Shown here piece by piece: positions 1-7,860 of a DNA stretch of 64,000 nt (its first letter is position 1; the number at the start of each line of letters is the position of its first letter). The notes below the pieces were generated by a model. The model did not search any database, was not told the origin of the DNA, and was given only the letters and a program-made list of their open reading frames with translations. The translations under genes were made by a program, and so were the position numbers. The stretch spans positions 638,334 through 702,333 of the forward strand of contig NZ_ATWJ01000007.1 in the NCBI RefSeq assembly GCF_000421185.1. The letters are read 5' to 3'. Source of the DNA: Ornithinimicrobium pekingense DSM 21552 (GTDB taxonomy: Bacteria > Actinomycetota > Actinomycetes > Actinomycetales > Dermatophilaceae).

Positions 1-378
1 TCAGGGGTCGGCAGGCGCGCGGGGCGACTGGCCGTCACGGGACGTGCAGGGGCGACGCGTTCTGGAAGAACGGGACAAACGCGCCTCAAGTAGGTTACGA
101 AAAGATCACGAAAGCACCAAGTCTGTGGCGTGGTTTGTGACCAATGTGACAAATGAGTCTGGTGAGGCGCCAAACCAGCCCATTCCCGCGGTCGGCGGTC
201 ACGGGCCCGGCGTGTCGCGGAACGCTCGCGACACCCCCGGCAGGGGCAGCACTTGATACCAGAGTGACAAGGGAGCACAATGTGACCCACAACCGCACAG
301 CGTGCGCGGCGAACGCCGCCTGCCGTCCCAGTGTCGAGGTCGTTGGGGAAGACGTCCCTCACCACACAGGAGGCCAGG
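1..378. other. Intergenic/leader region upstream of the DUF3145 gene
   Basis: No convincing gene is visible here. A minus-strand frame ends in TGA at 1-3, but it has no recognisable product or start. From about 85 to 165 the DNA is clearly less GC-rich than its surroundings, and it holds the hexamer TGTGAC twice close together (136-141 and 145-150) and again at 280-285. ACGAAA also occurs twice (98-103 and 109-114). This looks like a promoter or operator zone, either for the plus-strand gene or for an unseen gene to the left. The function is inferred from composition only. Confidence 0.4.
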
Positions 379-894
379 ATGTCCGTCGTCATGCCCCGAG
401 TCATGACGCGTGGGGTGGTTTTCATCCACTCCACGCCCACCGCGCTGTGCCCGCACATCGCCTGGGCCCTCGAGGGGGTCCTGGACACCCGTGTCAGCCT
501 GGACTGGGTGCCGCAGCCGGCCCAGCCCGGGACGATGCGCACCGAGTTCTCGTGGACCGGCGAGGCCGGCACCGGAGCTCTCATCGCCAGCGCCATGCGC
601 GGCTGGGACGGCCTGCGCTACGAGGTCGTCGAGGAAGCCAGCCGCGGCAGCGACGGTATGCGGTGGACGCACACGCCCGCACTCGGGATCCACCAGGCGC
701 GCCTGTCGGCCAACGGTGACGTCGTCGTCAACGAGGACCGCCTGCGCACGCTCCTGGAGGCCTCCGCGGGCAGCGCCGCCACGCTGGTGGCCGAGCTGGA
801 CCGCGCCCTCGGTGCCGCCTGGGACGCCGAGCTGGAACAGTTCCGCCACGCGGGCGAGGGCGCGCCGCCCACCTGGCTGCACAAGGTCGGCTGA
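379..894 (+). CDS. DUF3145 family protein
   Basis: This 171-residue protein has the hallmarks of the actinobacterial DUF3145 family, notably an N-terminal stretch reading GVVFIHSTPTALCPHIAWAL (residues 11-30). Its biochemical function is unknown. The ATG at 379 is preceded by CAGGAGG at 367-373 with 5 nt spacing, which fixes the start over an earlier in-frame start at 331. It sits beside the fatty-acid synthesis genes, and members of this family are often found there, so a link to that pathway is plausible but unproven. There are no membrane segments or signal peptide. It converges on the glycosyltransferase gene across a hairpin-rich spacer. Confidence 0.85.
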   Translation: MSVVMPRVMTRGVVFIHSTPTALCPHIAWALEGVLDTRVSLDWVPQPAQPGTMRTEFSWTGEAGTGALIASAMRGWDGLRYEVVEEASRGSDGMRWTHTPALGIHQARLSANGDVVVNEDRLRTLLEASAGSAATLVAELDRALGAAWDAELEQFRHAGEGAPPTWLHKVG

Positions 895-909
895 CCGCGG
901 CGCGGCGCC

Positions 910-991
910 GGCCGGTCCCGCGTCGCGGGACCCGGCCACCGGTGCGCCTGCAGCGCGCGACCGCCCGGGTCGCCTGTGAGGCCCGGGCGGT
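910..991. terminator. Bidirectional terminator hairpins between convergent genes
   Basis: Two GC-rich inverted repeats lie between the converging DUF3145 and glycosyltransferase genes. The first, at 910-937, pairs GGCCGGTCCCGCG with CGCGGGACCCGGCC with one bulge. The second, at 960-991, pairs ACCGCCCGGG with CCCGGGCGGT around a 12-nt loop. Neither has a T-tract, as is common in high-GC actinobacteria. Confidence 0.55.
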
Positions 992-1073
992 GCGGCATAC
1001 CCCTGCGCCGTGCAGGCACGCCCGCTCGGTGGGGGCGGGCCCGGACTCGGGACCACGTCCCCGTCGAGCCGGC

Positions 1074-2201
1074 TCAGCCGCCGTCGTGGCTGCCGCGCCG
1101 GCCGGCGAGGACCTGCTCGTGGATGGCGAGCATGCGCTCGGCGGACGCGCGCCAGTTGAAGCGCTCAGCCTGCTCCCGGGCCCGCACGTGCGACCGGGGT
1201 CGGGCCAGCAGCGCCTCCACCCCGTCGGCGAAGGCCGCGGGGTTGGACCGGGCCACGTAGCCGCCCTCCCCGACGACCTCCTGCAGCGCGCCCTCGTCGG
1301 TGCAGACGGCCGGCACCCCGCAGGCCATGACCTCCAGCGCCGCCAGCCCGAAGGTCTCCAGCGGTCCGGGGGAGACCGCGACGTCGGCCGCCCCCATGCG
1401 GGCCGCGAGCTCGGCCCGGTCGGTGATGTAGGAGTGGAAGACGACGGGCAGGTCGCGGGAGCGCTCCAGCAGCTCGTCGCGCAGGGGTCCGTGGCCGAAG
1501 ACCGTCATCTCCACGTCCATGCCGCGGCGGACGAGCTCGCGCACGGTCTCGACCGACAGGGCGGGCCGCTTCTCGGGGGAGAGGCGCCCGCAGTGCACGA
1601 GCTGCACGCGGGACCCGGGCGGCGGAGGGTGGTAGTCGGCCGGGTCGTGGAGGGGCGCGAACGTCTCGAGGTCGACCCCGAGCGGGACGACGTGGGCGTC
1701 GATGCCGTTGCGGTGGAACTCCTCGGCCGCGAACCGGCTCGGGCACACGATCGCGTCGTAGTCGTGCGCGCTGCGGCGGTTGATGACGTCGGCCATCCAC
1801 GCGGCCGGTGTGTCGGGGACAGGCGTGCGCCGCACCAGGATGCCGGTCATGTGCTCATGGCTGATCATCACCGAGCCGATCCCGCGACGCCGGGCCCATC
1901 GACCCATCCAACGGGTGGTGGAGCGGTCGGAGACCTCGATGACGTCCGGGCCGATCGCGTCCATGAGCCGGGACAGCCCTCGCCGGTCCCACATGAGGGA
2001 GTAGCCGGTGCCGGGGACCGGGGTGGCGGGGACCCGGAAGACGGTGCCCTGGGACTCCTCGCTGATCTCCGGACCGGGACCGGGGATGATCAGGGTGGCC
2101 CGGTGCCCGAGCTCGCGGTAGTGCTCGCCCCAGGCACGCAGCGCGGTCTTGATCCCTCCGGACGTCGGGCTCACGAAGTTGGCGACGCGCAGGATGTGCA
2201 T
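1074..2201 (-). CDS. GT4-family glycosyltransferase (mannosyltransferase-like)
   Basis: This is a 375-residue GT-B glycosyltransferase of family 4. It begins MHILRVANFVSPTSGGI, the N-terminal donor/acceptor cleft motif of this family. The C-terminal half has the GT4 features: VHCGRLSPEKRP (around residue 205) and GPLETFGLAALEVMACG (around residue 285), with the EX7E catalytic pattern. The closest named relatives by motif are the mycobacterial MgtA/PimB-type alpha-mannosyltransferases that act on lipids at the cytoplasmic face of the membrane; the donor sugar cannot be read from sequence. A TAGGGT element lies 10 nt upstream of the ATG, so the 5' UTR is probably very short. It is transcribed on its own, convergent with DUF3145. 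Confidence 0.85.
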   Translation of the reverse strand: MHILRVANFVSPTSGGIKTALRAWGEHYRELGHRATLIIPGPGPEISEESQGTVFRVPATPVPGTGYSLMWDRRGLSRLMDAIGPDVIEVSDRSTTRWMGRWARRRGIGSVMISHEHMTGILVRRTPVPDTPAAWMADVINRRSAHDYDAIVCPSRFAAEEFHRNGIDAHVVPLGVDLETFAPLHDPADYHPPPPGSRVQLVHCGRLSPEKRPALSVETVRELVRRGMDVEMTVFGHGPLRDELLERSRDLPVVFHSYITDRAELAARMGAADVAVSPGPLETFGLAALEVMACGVPAVCTDEGALQEVVGEGGYVARSNPAAFADGVEALLARPRSHVRAREQAERFNWRASAERMLAIHEQVLAGRRGSHDGG

Positions 2202-2236
2202 GGTGCGCGTCACCCTACCCGTGGCCGCCGCCGGCG

Positions 2237-2280
2237 CCGGTCCCGCGGGGCGGATACCTGGCACCGGTCCCGCGGGGCGG
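2237..2280. repeat. 17-bp direct repeat between glycosyltransferase and accD
   Basis: CCGGTCCCGCGGGGCGG occurs at 2237-2253 and again at 2264-2280, separated by 10 bp. Each copy contains the near-palindrome CCCGCGGG. It lies just past the end of the accD gene at the 3' end of the fatty-acid operon and may help termination or be a simple duplication. Confidence 0.6.
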
Positions 2281-2301
2281 GACGGCCTCGCGCTGCTGCC
2301 G

Positions 2302-3765
2302 TCAGAGCGGGATGTTGCCGTGCCGGCCGCGCCGCTGCGGCGCAGCGGCGATGGCGCTCGCCAGTGCCCGGCGGGTGGCGCTGGGCTCGACGACCTCGTC
2401 GATGACACCGAGCTCGACCGCGCGGGCCAGGCCACCGGTCTGCTCCGCGTGCCGCGCGGCGAGCTCGGCCTCCACCCGGGGACGCTCGGCCTCGTCCACC
2501 TCGGCGAGCCGGCGGCGGTGCAGGATGCGCACGGCGGCCACATGGCCCATGACCGCGACCTCGGCCCCGGGCCAGGCGAGGACCCGCGTCGCGCCGAGGG
2601 CACGGGCGTTCATCGCGATGTAGGCACCGCCGTAGGTCTTGCGCGTCACCAGCGTCACCCGGGGCACGACCGACTCGGCGAAGGCGTGCAGCAGCTTGGC
2701 CCCGCGGCGCACGACGCCGTCCCACTCCTGGCCGACGCCGGGCAGGTAGCCGGGCACGTCGACCAGCACGACGAGAGGGACGCCGAAGGCGTCGCACATC
2801 CGCACGAAGCGTGCGGCCTTCTCCGCGGAGGCCGAGTCGAGGCACCCGCCCAGGCGCATCGGGTTGTTGGCCACCACCCCGACGGTGCGACCGCCCAGCC
2901 TGCCCAGCGTGGTCACGATGTTGGGCGCCCACCTCGGGAACAGCTCGAGGGCGGCCTCCGGGGAGGCGTCGTCGAGGAGGTCCGCCACCAGCGGGTGCAC
3001 GTCGTAGGCGCGGCGGGGCGACTCGGGCAGCGTCGCCGCCAGGTCGCGGTCGGCCACCGCGTCGAGGTCCAGGGACCCCTGCGCCGCGAGCAGCGTGCAC
3101 AGCAGCCGGCCACGGGCGTAGGCCTCCTGCGCCGTGCCGGCGACCACGTGGACCACCCCGGAGCGGCGGCCGTGGGGCTCGGGGCCCCCGAGCCGCAGCG
3201 CGTCGACCGCCTCGCCGGTGACCGACCGGACGACGTCCGGCCCGGTCACGAAGACACGGCCCTCCGGCGCCATGATGACCACGTCGGTCAGGGCCGGGCC
3301 GTAGGCCGCGCCCCCTGCGGCGGCGCCCAGGACGATCGAGATCTGGGGCACGACGCCTGAGGCGCGGGTCATGATCGCGAACACCTCGCCGACGGCGTGC
3401 AGCGACGCCACACCCTCGGCCAGCCGGGCACCGCCGGAGTGCCACAGCCCCACGACGGGCACCTGGTCGGCCAGCGCCCGCTCGTAGGCGGTGAGGATGA
3501 CCTGGCAGCCGGCGATGCCCATGGCGCCGCCCTGGACGGTCGCGTCGGAGCAGAACGCGACCACCGCGGTGCCGTCCACGGTGCCGGAGGCCGCCAGGAA
3601 GCCGGAGTCGTCCTCGGGGGTGAGCAGCTGCAGGCTGCCCCCGTCGAGGAGCTCGGTGAGTCTGGTGCGCGGATTGCGGGGGTCGTCCTCCCGGGCCACG
3701 GCGACCCGGGCCGCGACCGACCCGGACGCCTCGGCGGACGCGCTGCTCGGGGTGCGAGCGCTCAC
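2302..3765 (-). CDS. Acyl-CoA carboxylase carboxyltransferase beta subunit (AccD6-like)
   Basis: This 487-residue protein is a biotin-dependent carboxyltransferase beta subunit, the component that moves CO2 from biotin to acetyl- or propionyl-CoA to make malonyl- or methylmalonyl-CoA. The two crotonase-like halves are visible: an N half with GLWHSGGARLAEG (around 105) and VLGAAAGGAAYGPAL, and a C half with LVDVPGYLPGVGQE and KTYGGAYIAMNA. The gene is last in the fab operon. Its GTG start overlaps the fabF stop (GTGA at 3762-3765), implying translational coupling. The position matches accD6 at the end of the mycobacterial fabD-acpM-kasA-kasB-accD6 operon, so the likely role is malonyl-CoA supply. 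The biotinylated alpha subunit is not in this window. Confidence 0.9.
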   Translation of the reverse strand: MSARTPSSASAEASGSVAARVAVAREDDPRNPRTRLTELLDGGSLQLLTPEDDSGFLAASGTVDGTAVVAFCSDATVQGGAMGIAGCQVILTAYERALADQVPVVGLWHSGGARLAEGVASLHAVGEVFAIMTRASGVVPQISIVLGAAAGGAAYGPALTDVVIMAPEGRVFVTGPDVVRSVTGEAVDALRLGGPEPHGRRSGVVHVVAGTAQEAYARGRLLCTLLAAQGSLDLDAVADRDLAATLPESPRRAYDVHPLVADLLDDASPEAALELFPRWAPNIVTTLGRLGGRTVGVVANNPMRLGGCLDSASAEKAARFVRMCDAFGVPLVVLVDVPGYLPGVGQEWDGVVRRGAKLLHAFAESVVPRVTLVTRKTYGGAYIAMNARALGATRVLAWPGAEVAVMGHVAAVRILHRRRLAEVDEAERPRVEAELAARHAEQTGGLARAVELGVIDEVVEPSATRRALASAIAAAPQRRGRHGNIPL

Positions 3766-5027
3766 CGCCAGCTCCGGAACGCCAACGCCACGTTGACGCC
3801 GCCGAAGCCGAAGGAGTTGTTGAGCGCGGCCAGGTCGCCGTCGCCGAGCGACCGGCTGGTGCCGGTGACGACGTCCAGGTCGATCTGCGGGTCCTTGTTC
3901 TCCAGGTTGATCGTCGCGGGGACCTGTCGGTGGTGCAGGGCCTGCACGGTCAGCACCGCCTCCAGCGCCCCCGCCGCGCCGAGCAGGTGGCCGGTCATGG
4001 ACTTGGTCGCGGTCACCGCGATCTCGTCGGCGCGGGCGCCGAACGCGCGGCGGATCGCCTTGGCCTCGGCCAGGTCACCGACGGGGGTGGAGGTGGCGTG
4101 GGCGTTGATGTGCACGATGTCCTCCACCGACAGGCCACCGTCGGCGACCGCCTCCTGCATCGCCCGGGCGGCACCCGCGCCCTCCGGCTCGCCCGCCGTG
4201 ATGTGGTAGGCGTCGCTGGACATCCCGGCTCCCACGATCTCGGCGTAGATCGTCGCGCCTCGGGCCACGGCGTGCTCCTCGGCCTCGAGGACCATCAGGC
4301 CCGCCCCCTCGGCGATGACGAAACCGTCACGGTCGACGTCGTAGGGGCGCGAGGCCCGCTCCGGCTCGTCGTTGCGGTTGGACAGCGCGGTCATGGAGGC
4401 GAAGGCCGCGATCGGCAGCGGGTGGATGGCGGCCTCGGTGCCGCCGGCGACCATGACGTCGGCGCGGCCGCTGCGGATCATCTCCAGCGCGAGCCCCATA
4501 CCCTCGGCGCCGGAGGCGCACGCACTGACGGGGCAGTGCGCGCCGGCCCGGGCGGACAGGTCGAGCGACACCGCGGCCGCGGGGCCGTTGGGCATGAGCA
4601 TGGGCACGGTCAGCGGGAAGACGCGCCGCGGGCCCTTGGCCTTCATCACCTCCCACTGGTCCAGGAGGGTCCAGACGCCGCCGATGCCGGAGCCGATGGC
4701 CACGCCGAGACGCTCGGGCTCGACCTCGGGGGAGCCTGCGTCGGCCCAGGCCTCGCGGGCGGCGACGAGGGCGTACTGGCCGGAGGGGTCGTTGCGCCGG
4801 ATCTCGACCTTGGCAAGGCCGCTGTCGGCGGGAGAGGTGTGGATCGACCCGGCGAAGGTGACCGGGAGCTCGTGCTCGGCGACCCAGTCCTGCGTCAGCG
4901 GGCGGACGCCGGAACGGCCGGCGTTGATGGCCTCCCACGTCGCGGGGGCCGACCCGCCGACGGGCGTGGTGGCGCCGAGCCCGGTGACGACGACTCGGCG
5001 GGGCTGCTGGGTGTGGCTGGCGGACAT
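3762..5027 (-). CDS. fabF: Beta-ketoacyl-ACP synthase II
   Basis: This is a 421-residue elongating ketosynthase that condenses malonyl-ACP with acyl-ACP. It starts with RRVVVTGLGATTPVG, has the active-site cysteine in SACASGAEGM (around 165) and the catalytic histidines in NAHATSTPVGD (around 310) and TKSMTGHLLGAAG (around 345). Its length is normal for FabF. Only one FabF is present, whereas mycobacteria have a KasA/KasB pair. The upstream spacer to acpP contains strong hairpins, which may lower fabF expression relative to acpP. Confidence 0.95.
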   Translation of the reverse strand: MSASHTQQPRRVVVTGLGATTPVGGSAPATWEAINAGRSGVRPLTQDWVAEHELPVTFAGSIHTSPADSGLAKVEIRRNDPSGQYALVAAREAWADAGSPEVEPERLGVAIGSGIGGVWTLLDQWEVMKAKGPRRVFPLTVPMLMPNGPAAAVSLDLSARAGAHCPVSACASGAEGMGLALEMIRSGRADVMVAGGTEAAIHPLPIAAFASMTALSNRNDEPERASRPYDVDRDGFVIAEGAGLMVLEAEEHAVARGATIYAEIVGAGMSSDAYHITAGEPEGAGAARAMQEAVADGGLSVEDIVHINAHATSTPVGDLAEAKAIRRAFGARADEIAVTATKSMTGHLLGAAGALEAVLTVQALHHRQVPATINLENKDPQIDLDVVTGTSRSLGDGDLAALNNSFGFGGVNVALAFRSWR

Positions 5028-5109
5028 CGGCTCGGCCTCTTTCGCAAAGGTCGGTGCGGCGGCGGCGCCGCCCGGTCAGGGGATGCTCGGGGTATGCGGT
5101 GCAGGGGCG

Positions 5110-5202
5110 GACCGGTGCGTGCACCGGTCGGTGGGGCGGGGTGCGGTCCGCGGACGGGCGGGGGCGGGTGACCGCTCCGCCCGCCCGCGGCGCGCGGAGC
5201 GG
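5110..5202 (-). terminator. Intercistronic hairpins downstream of acpP (probable attenuator)
   Basis: Directly after the acpP stop, CCGCTCCGC (5172-5180) can pair with GCGGAGCGG (5194-5202). Further on are the palindrome GTCCGCGGAC (5145-5154) and the perfect stem GACCGGTGC / GCACCGGTC (5110-5118 / 5121-5129). These occupy the 176-nt acpP-fabF spacer, the largest gap inside the operon. They could act as a partial terminator or a 3'-end stabiliser giving more acpP than fabF-accD mRNA. Confidence 0.5.
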
Positions 5203-5203
5203 G

Positions 5204-5452
5204 TCAGCCCTGGTGGTTCGAGATGTAGGTGACCGCGTCCTTGACGTGCGTGAGGTTCTTGACCTCGTCGTCGGGGATGCGGACGCCGAACTTGTCCTCG
5301 GCGTTGACGACGATGGTCATCATGGAGAGGGAGTCGATGTCCAGGTCCTCGGTGAAGGACTTGTCCATCTGGACCTCCTCGGGCTCCAGACCCGTCTCCT
5401 CGTTGACGATCTCGGCCAGGCCGGAGAGGATCTCCTGCTCGCTCAGTGCCAT
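5204..5452 (-). CDS. acpP: Acyl carrier protein
   Basis: This 82-residue acidic protein is the carrier of growing acyl chains. The phosphopantetheine attachment serine is in EDLDIDSLSMM (around residue 42), the canonical DSL motif. The C-terminus ends soon after helix 4, so it lacks the long extension of mycobacterial AcpM. The gene lies between fabH and fabF as in streptomycetes. An AAGGAGAAG Shine-Dalgarno region precedes the ATG. Confidence 0.96.
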   Translation of the reverse strand: MALSEQEILSGLAEIVNEETGLEPEEVQMDKSFTEDLDIDSLSMMTIVVNAEDKFGVRIPDDEVKNLTHVKDAVTYISNHQG

Positions 5453-5529
5453 GCGGTGCTTCTCCTTCGGTGTGCGGTTGGGCTGACCCGGATGTGTGCC
5501 CGCCGGGCCTCGGGAGCTCGGGGTGCCCG

Positions 5530-6558
5530 TCAGGGCATGACGACCACCTGGGCGGCGTAGACCAGCCCGGCGCCGAAGCCGATCTGCAGGGCCAGGCCAC
5601 CGTGCGGTGCCTCGCCCTCGGCCAGCATCCGCGACATCGCCAGCGGGATGGAGGCCGCGGAGGTGTTGCCCGTCTCGGCGATGTCGCGGGCCACCGGGAC
5701 GTGCTCGGGCAGCTTGAGGGCCTTGATCATCGCGTCGGTGATGCGCATGTTGGCCTGGTGCGGGACGAAGGCGTCGAGGTCGTCGGCGGTGATGCCGGCG
5801 GCGTGGACGGCCTCGACCGCCACGGGGGCCATGGAGTAGACCGCCCAGCGGAACACCGACTGCCCCTGCATGACGAACGAGGGCCAGGCCACTGCCTGCT
5901 CACGGCCGGTGGACTCCATCTCCTCGCGCAGCTCGGTCCAGGACTCGCGCTGGGTGATGACGTCACGCTGGTCCCCGAGGCTGCCCCACAGGGTCGGACC
6001 GATGCCGGGGTAGTCGGAGACGCCGACGACCGCAGCCCCTGCCCCGTCGCCGAAGATGAACGCGGTGCCCCGGTCGTACTTGTCGGTGAAGTCGGACAGC
6101 TTCTCCACGCCGACGACGAGGACGTAGTCGACGGTGCCCGCGCGCACCATGTCGTTGGCCAGCGAGATGCCGTAGCAGTAGCCGGCGCAGGCCGCCGAGA
6201 GGTCGAACGCCGCGGGGTTGGGAATCTGCAGCCGGTGCGCGAGCTCGGGCGCGGCGGCCGGCGTCTGGAAGGGGTGGGTGACCGTGGCGATGAGGACGGC
6301 GCCGATCTGCTCCGGCGCGACACCGGCATGGGCGATGGCCTCGCGCGCGGCGGCCTCGGCCATGTCGATCACCGTCTCCTCCGCGGCAGCCACGTGGCGG
6401 GTGGCGATGCCGGAGCGCTGCCGGATCCACTCGTCCGAGGAGTCGATGAACTGGATGACCTCCTCGTTGGTGACCACCCGCTCGGGGCGGTACCCGCCCA
6501 GGCCGTGGATCCGGGCGTGGCGCAGCCCCGCCGGGGCCGCCAGGGTCTTGGTGCTCAC
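5530..6558 (-). CDS. fabH: Beta-ketoacyl-ACP synthase III
   Basis: This is a 342-residue initiating ketosynthase condensing an acyl-CoA primer with malonyl-ACP. The active-site Cys is in DLSAACAGYCYG (around residue 122), His in VPHQANMRI (around 265) and Asn in AETGNTSAASIP (around 297), forming the complete Cys-His-Asn triad. Its GTG start overlaps the fabD stop (GTGA, 6555-6558). In actinobacteria FabH usually accepts branched primers, which would fit iso/anteiso membrane lipids, but specificity is not readable here. Confidence 0.95.
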   Translation of the reverse strand: MSTKTLAAPAGLRHARIHGLGGYRPERVVTNEEVIQFIDSSDEWIRQRSGIATRHVAAAEETVIDMAEAAAREAIAHAGVAPEQIGAVLIATVTHPFQTPAAAPELAHRLQIPNPAAFDLSAACAGYCYGISLANDMVRAGTVDYVLVVGVEKLSDFTDKYDRGTAFIFGDGAGAAVVGVSDYPGIGPTLWGSLGDQRDVITQRESWTELREEMESTGREQAVAWPSFVMQGQSVFRWAVYSMAPVAVEAVHAAGITADDLDAFVPHQANMRITDAMIKALKLPEHVPVARDIAETGNTSAASIPLAMSRMLAEGEAPHGGLALQIGFGAGLVYAAQVVVMP

Positions 6559-7739
6559 AGGGAGTCCTCCTCGGGGTACAGGCGCAGCAGGGGCTGGCCC
6601 GGGCTCACAGGGTCACCGGGCTCGACCAGCCACTCGACCGCCCTGCCCCCGTGGGGGGAGACGACGGCGTGCTCCGCGCGCAGGGTGGTGACGGTGGCGA
6701 CCGGTGCGCCGTGCGTCACGGCCTCGCCGACCGGGACGGAGGGCTGCACGGTGCCCTTGACGGGGGAGACGACGACCATCCACGAGGCCTCGATCGGGGC
6801 CAGCTCGGTGGCCGCGCCGTGCTCGCGGATCATCCGGTGCGCGGCCTCGAGGTCGTCGGGGGTCTTCAGCGCCAGCGTCTCGACACCCTTCAGCGCGCGC
6901 TTGGCCAGCCCGGCCAGCGTGCCCGCCGGGGGGATCTCGATCAGGCCCGTCACCCCCATGTCGGCGAACGTCTCCATCGTCAGGTCCCACCGCACGGGGC
7001 TGGAGACCTGGCTGACCAGCCGGGCGAGCACCTCACGGCCGTCCTGCACGACGGTGCCGTCGACGTTGGAGACCAGCGGCAGGCGGGGGTCGTGGGTGGA
7101 GATGGCGCGCGCGTAGCGGGTGAGACGGTCGACCGCGGGCTGCATGTGGTGGGTGTGGAAGGCGCCGGCGACCTGCAGCGGGATCACCCTGGCCCGGGCC
7201 GGGGCGTCCGAGCGCAGCGCCTCGAGCTGCTCGAGCGTGCCGGCGGCGACGACCTGGCCGGCGCCGTTCATGTTGGCAGGGGTCAGGCCGTGGCGCTCCA
7301 GCGCCGCCGCGACCTCCTCGGGGTCGCCGCCGACGACGGCGTTCATCCCGGTGGGGGTGGCTGCGGAGGCCTCGGCCATGCCCCGGCCGCGCTCGCGGAC
7401 GAGGACCATCGCCTGCTCCGCGCTCAGGACCCCCGCCGCCGCGGCGGCGGTGATCTCACCCACCGAGTGCCCCGCGCCGGCGCCGACCACCCGGAAGCCG
7501 TCGGCGGGGTGGGCGAAGAGGGAGAGCAGGGAGACCAGGCCGGAGCCGACGATGAGCGGCTGGGCGACGGCGGTGTCCCTGATGGTGTCGGCGTCGGAGG
7601 TCGTGCCATGGCCGACCAGGTCGAGACCGGCGACGACACCCAGCCACTCCATCCGGTCGCGGAAGCCGGGCAGGTCCAGCCAGGGGGCGAGAAAACCGGG
7701 GGTCTGGGAGCCCTGTCCGGGCGCGACGATCACGAGCAC
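6555..7739 (-). CDS. fabD: Malonyl-CoA:ACP transacylase with a C-terminal lipoyl/biotinyl-like domain
   Basis: Residues 1-310 form a FabD acyltransferase: APGQGSQTPG near the N-terminus, nucleophile Ser92 in GAGHSVGEI, and His195 in AGAFHTHHM. The protein is 394 residues, about 80 longer than ordinary FabD. The extra residues 319-390 read like a lipoyl/biotinyl attachment fold: VVVSPVKGTVQPSVPVGEAV, then VVSPHGGRAVEWLVEPGDPV, then GQPLLRLYP. The hairpin that normally bears the modified lysine reads TTLRAEHA and has no lysine, so the domain is probably not modified. The start is GTG at 7739 or GTG at 7733; GAGGGG at 7740-7745 favours either. It is the first gene of the fab operon. Confidence 0.88.
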   Translation of the reverse strand: MLVIVAPGQGSQTPGFLAPWLDLPGFRDRMEWLGVVAGLDLVGHGTTSDADTIRDTAVAQPLIVGSGLVSLLSLFAHPADGFRVVGAGAGHSVGEITAAAAAGVLSAEQAMVLVRERGRGMAEASAATPTGMNAVVGGDPEEVAAALERHGLTPANMNGAGQVVAAGTLEQLEALRSDAPARARVIPLQVAGAFHTHHMQPAVDRLTRYARAISTHDPRLPLVSNVDGTVVQDGREVLARLVSQVSSPVRWDLTMETFADMGVTGLIEIPPAGTLAGLAKRALKGVETLALKTPDDLEAAHRMIREHGAATELAPIEASWMVVVSPVKGTVQPSVPVGEAVTHGAPVATVTTLRAEHAVVSPHGGRAVEWLVEPGDPVSPGQPLLRLYPEEDSL

Positions 7740-7807
7740 CCCCTCACTCTGCCTGTACGACCTGCCCATCCTCGTCAGCGTTCCCGACGAGAAGCCGGCC
7801 CGATGTC

Positions 7808-7822
7808 TGTAGGGTTCCTACA
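7808..7822. promoter_or_regulatory. Inverted repeat in the fabD promoter region (candidate FasR operator)
   Basis: TGTAGG-GTT-CCTACA is a perfect 6-bp inverted repeat with a 3-nt centre, about 70 bp upstream of the fabD start in the 121-bp gap between the regulator gene and fabD. It is flanked by a short AT-rich run. Its position makes it the obvious candidate binding site for the adjacent PucR-type regulator; the assignment is inferred. Confidence 0.5.
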
Positions 7823-7860
7823 AAAGACGGGTGTCCGCGACCGCGCGGACGGAGTATGCC

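Noticed and set aside
1..94. Minus-strand gene ending at the window edge (TGA at 1-3)
   Set aside because: The frame has no start or recognisable protein in the visible part, so it is not reported as a gene.
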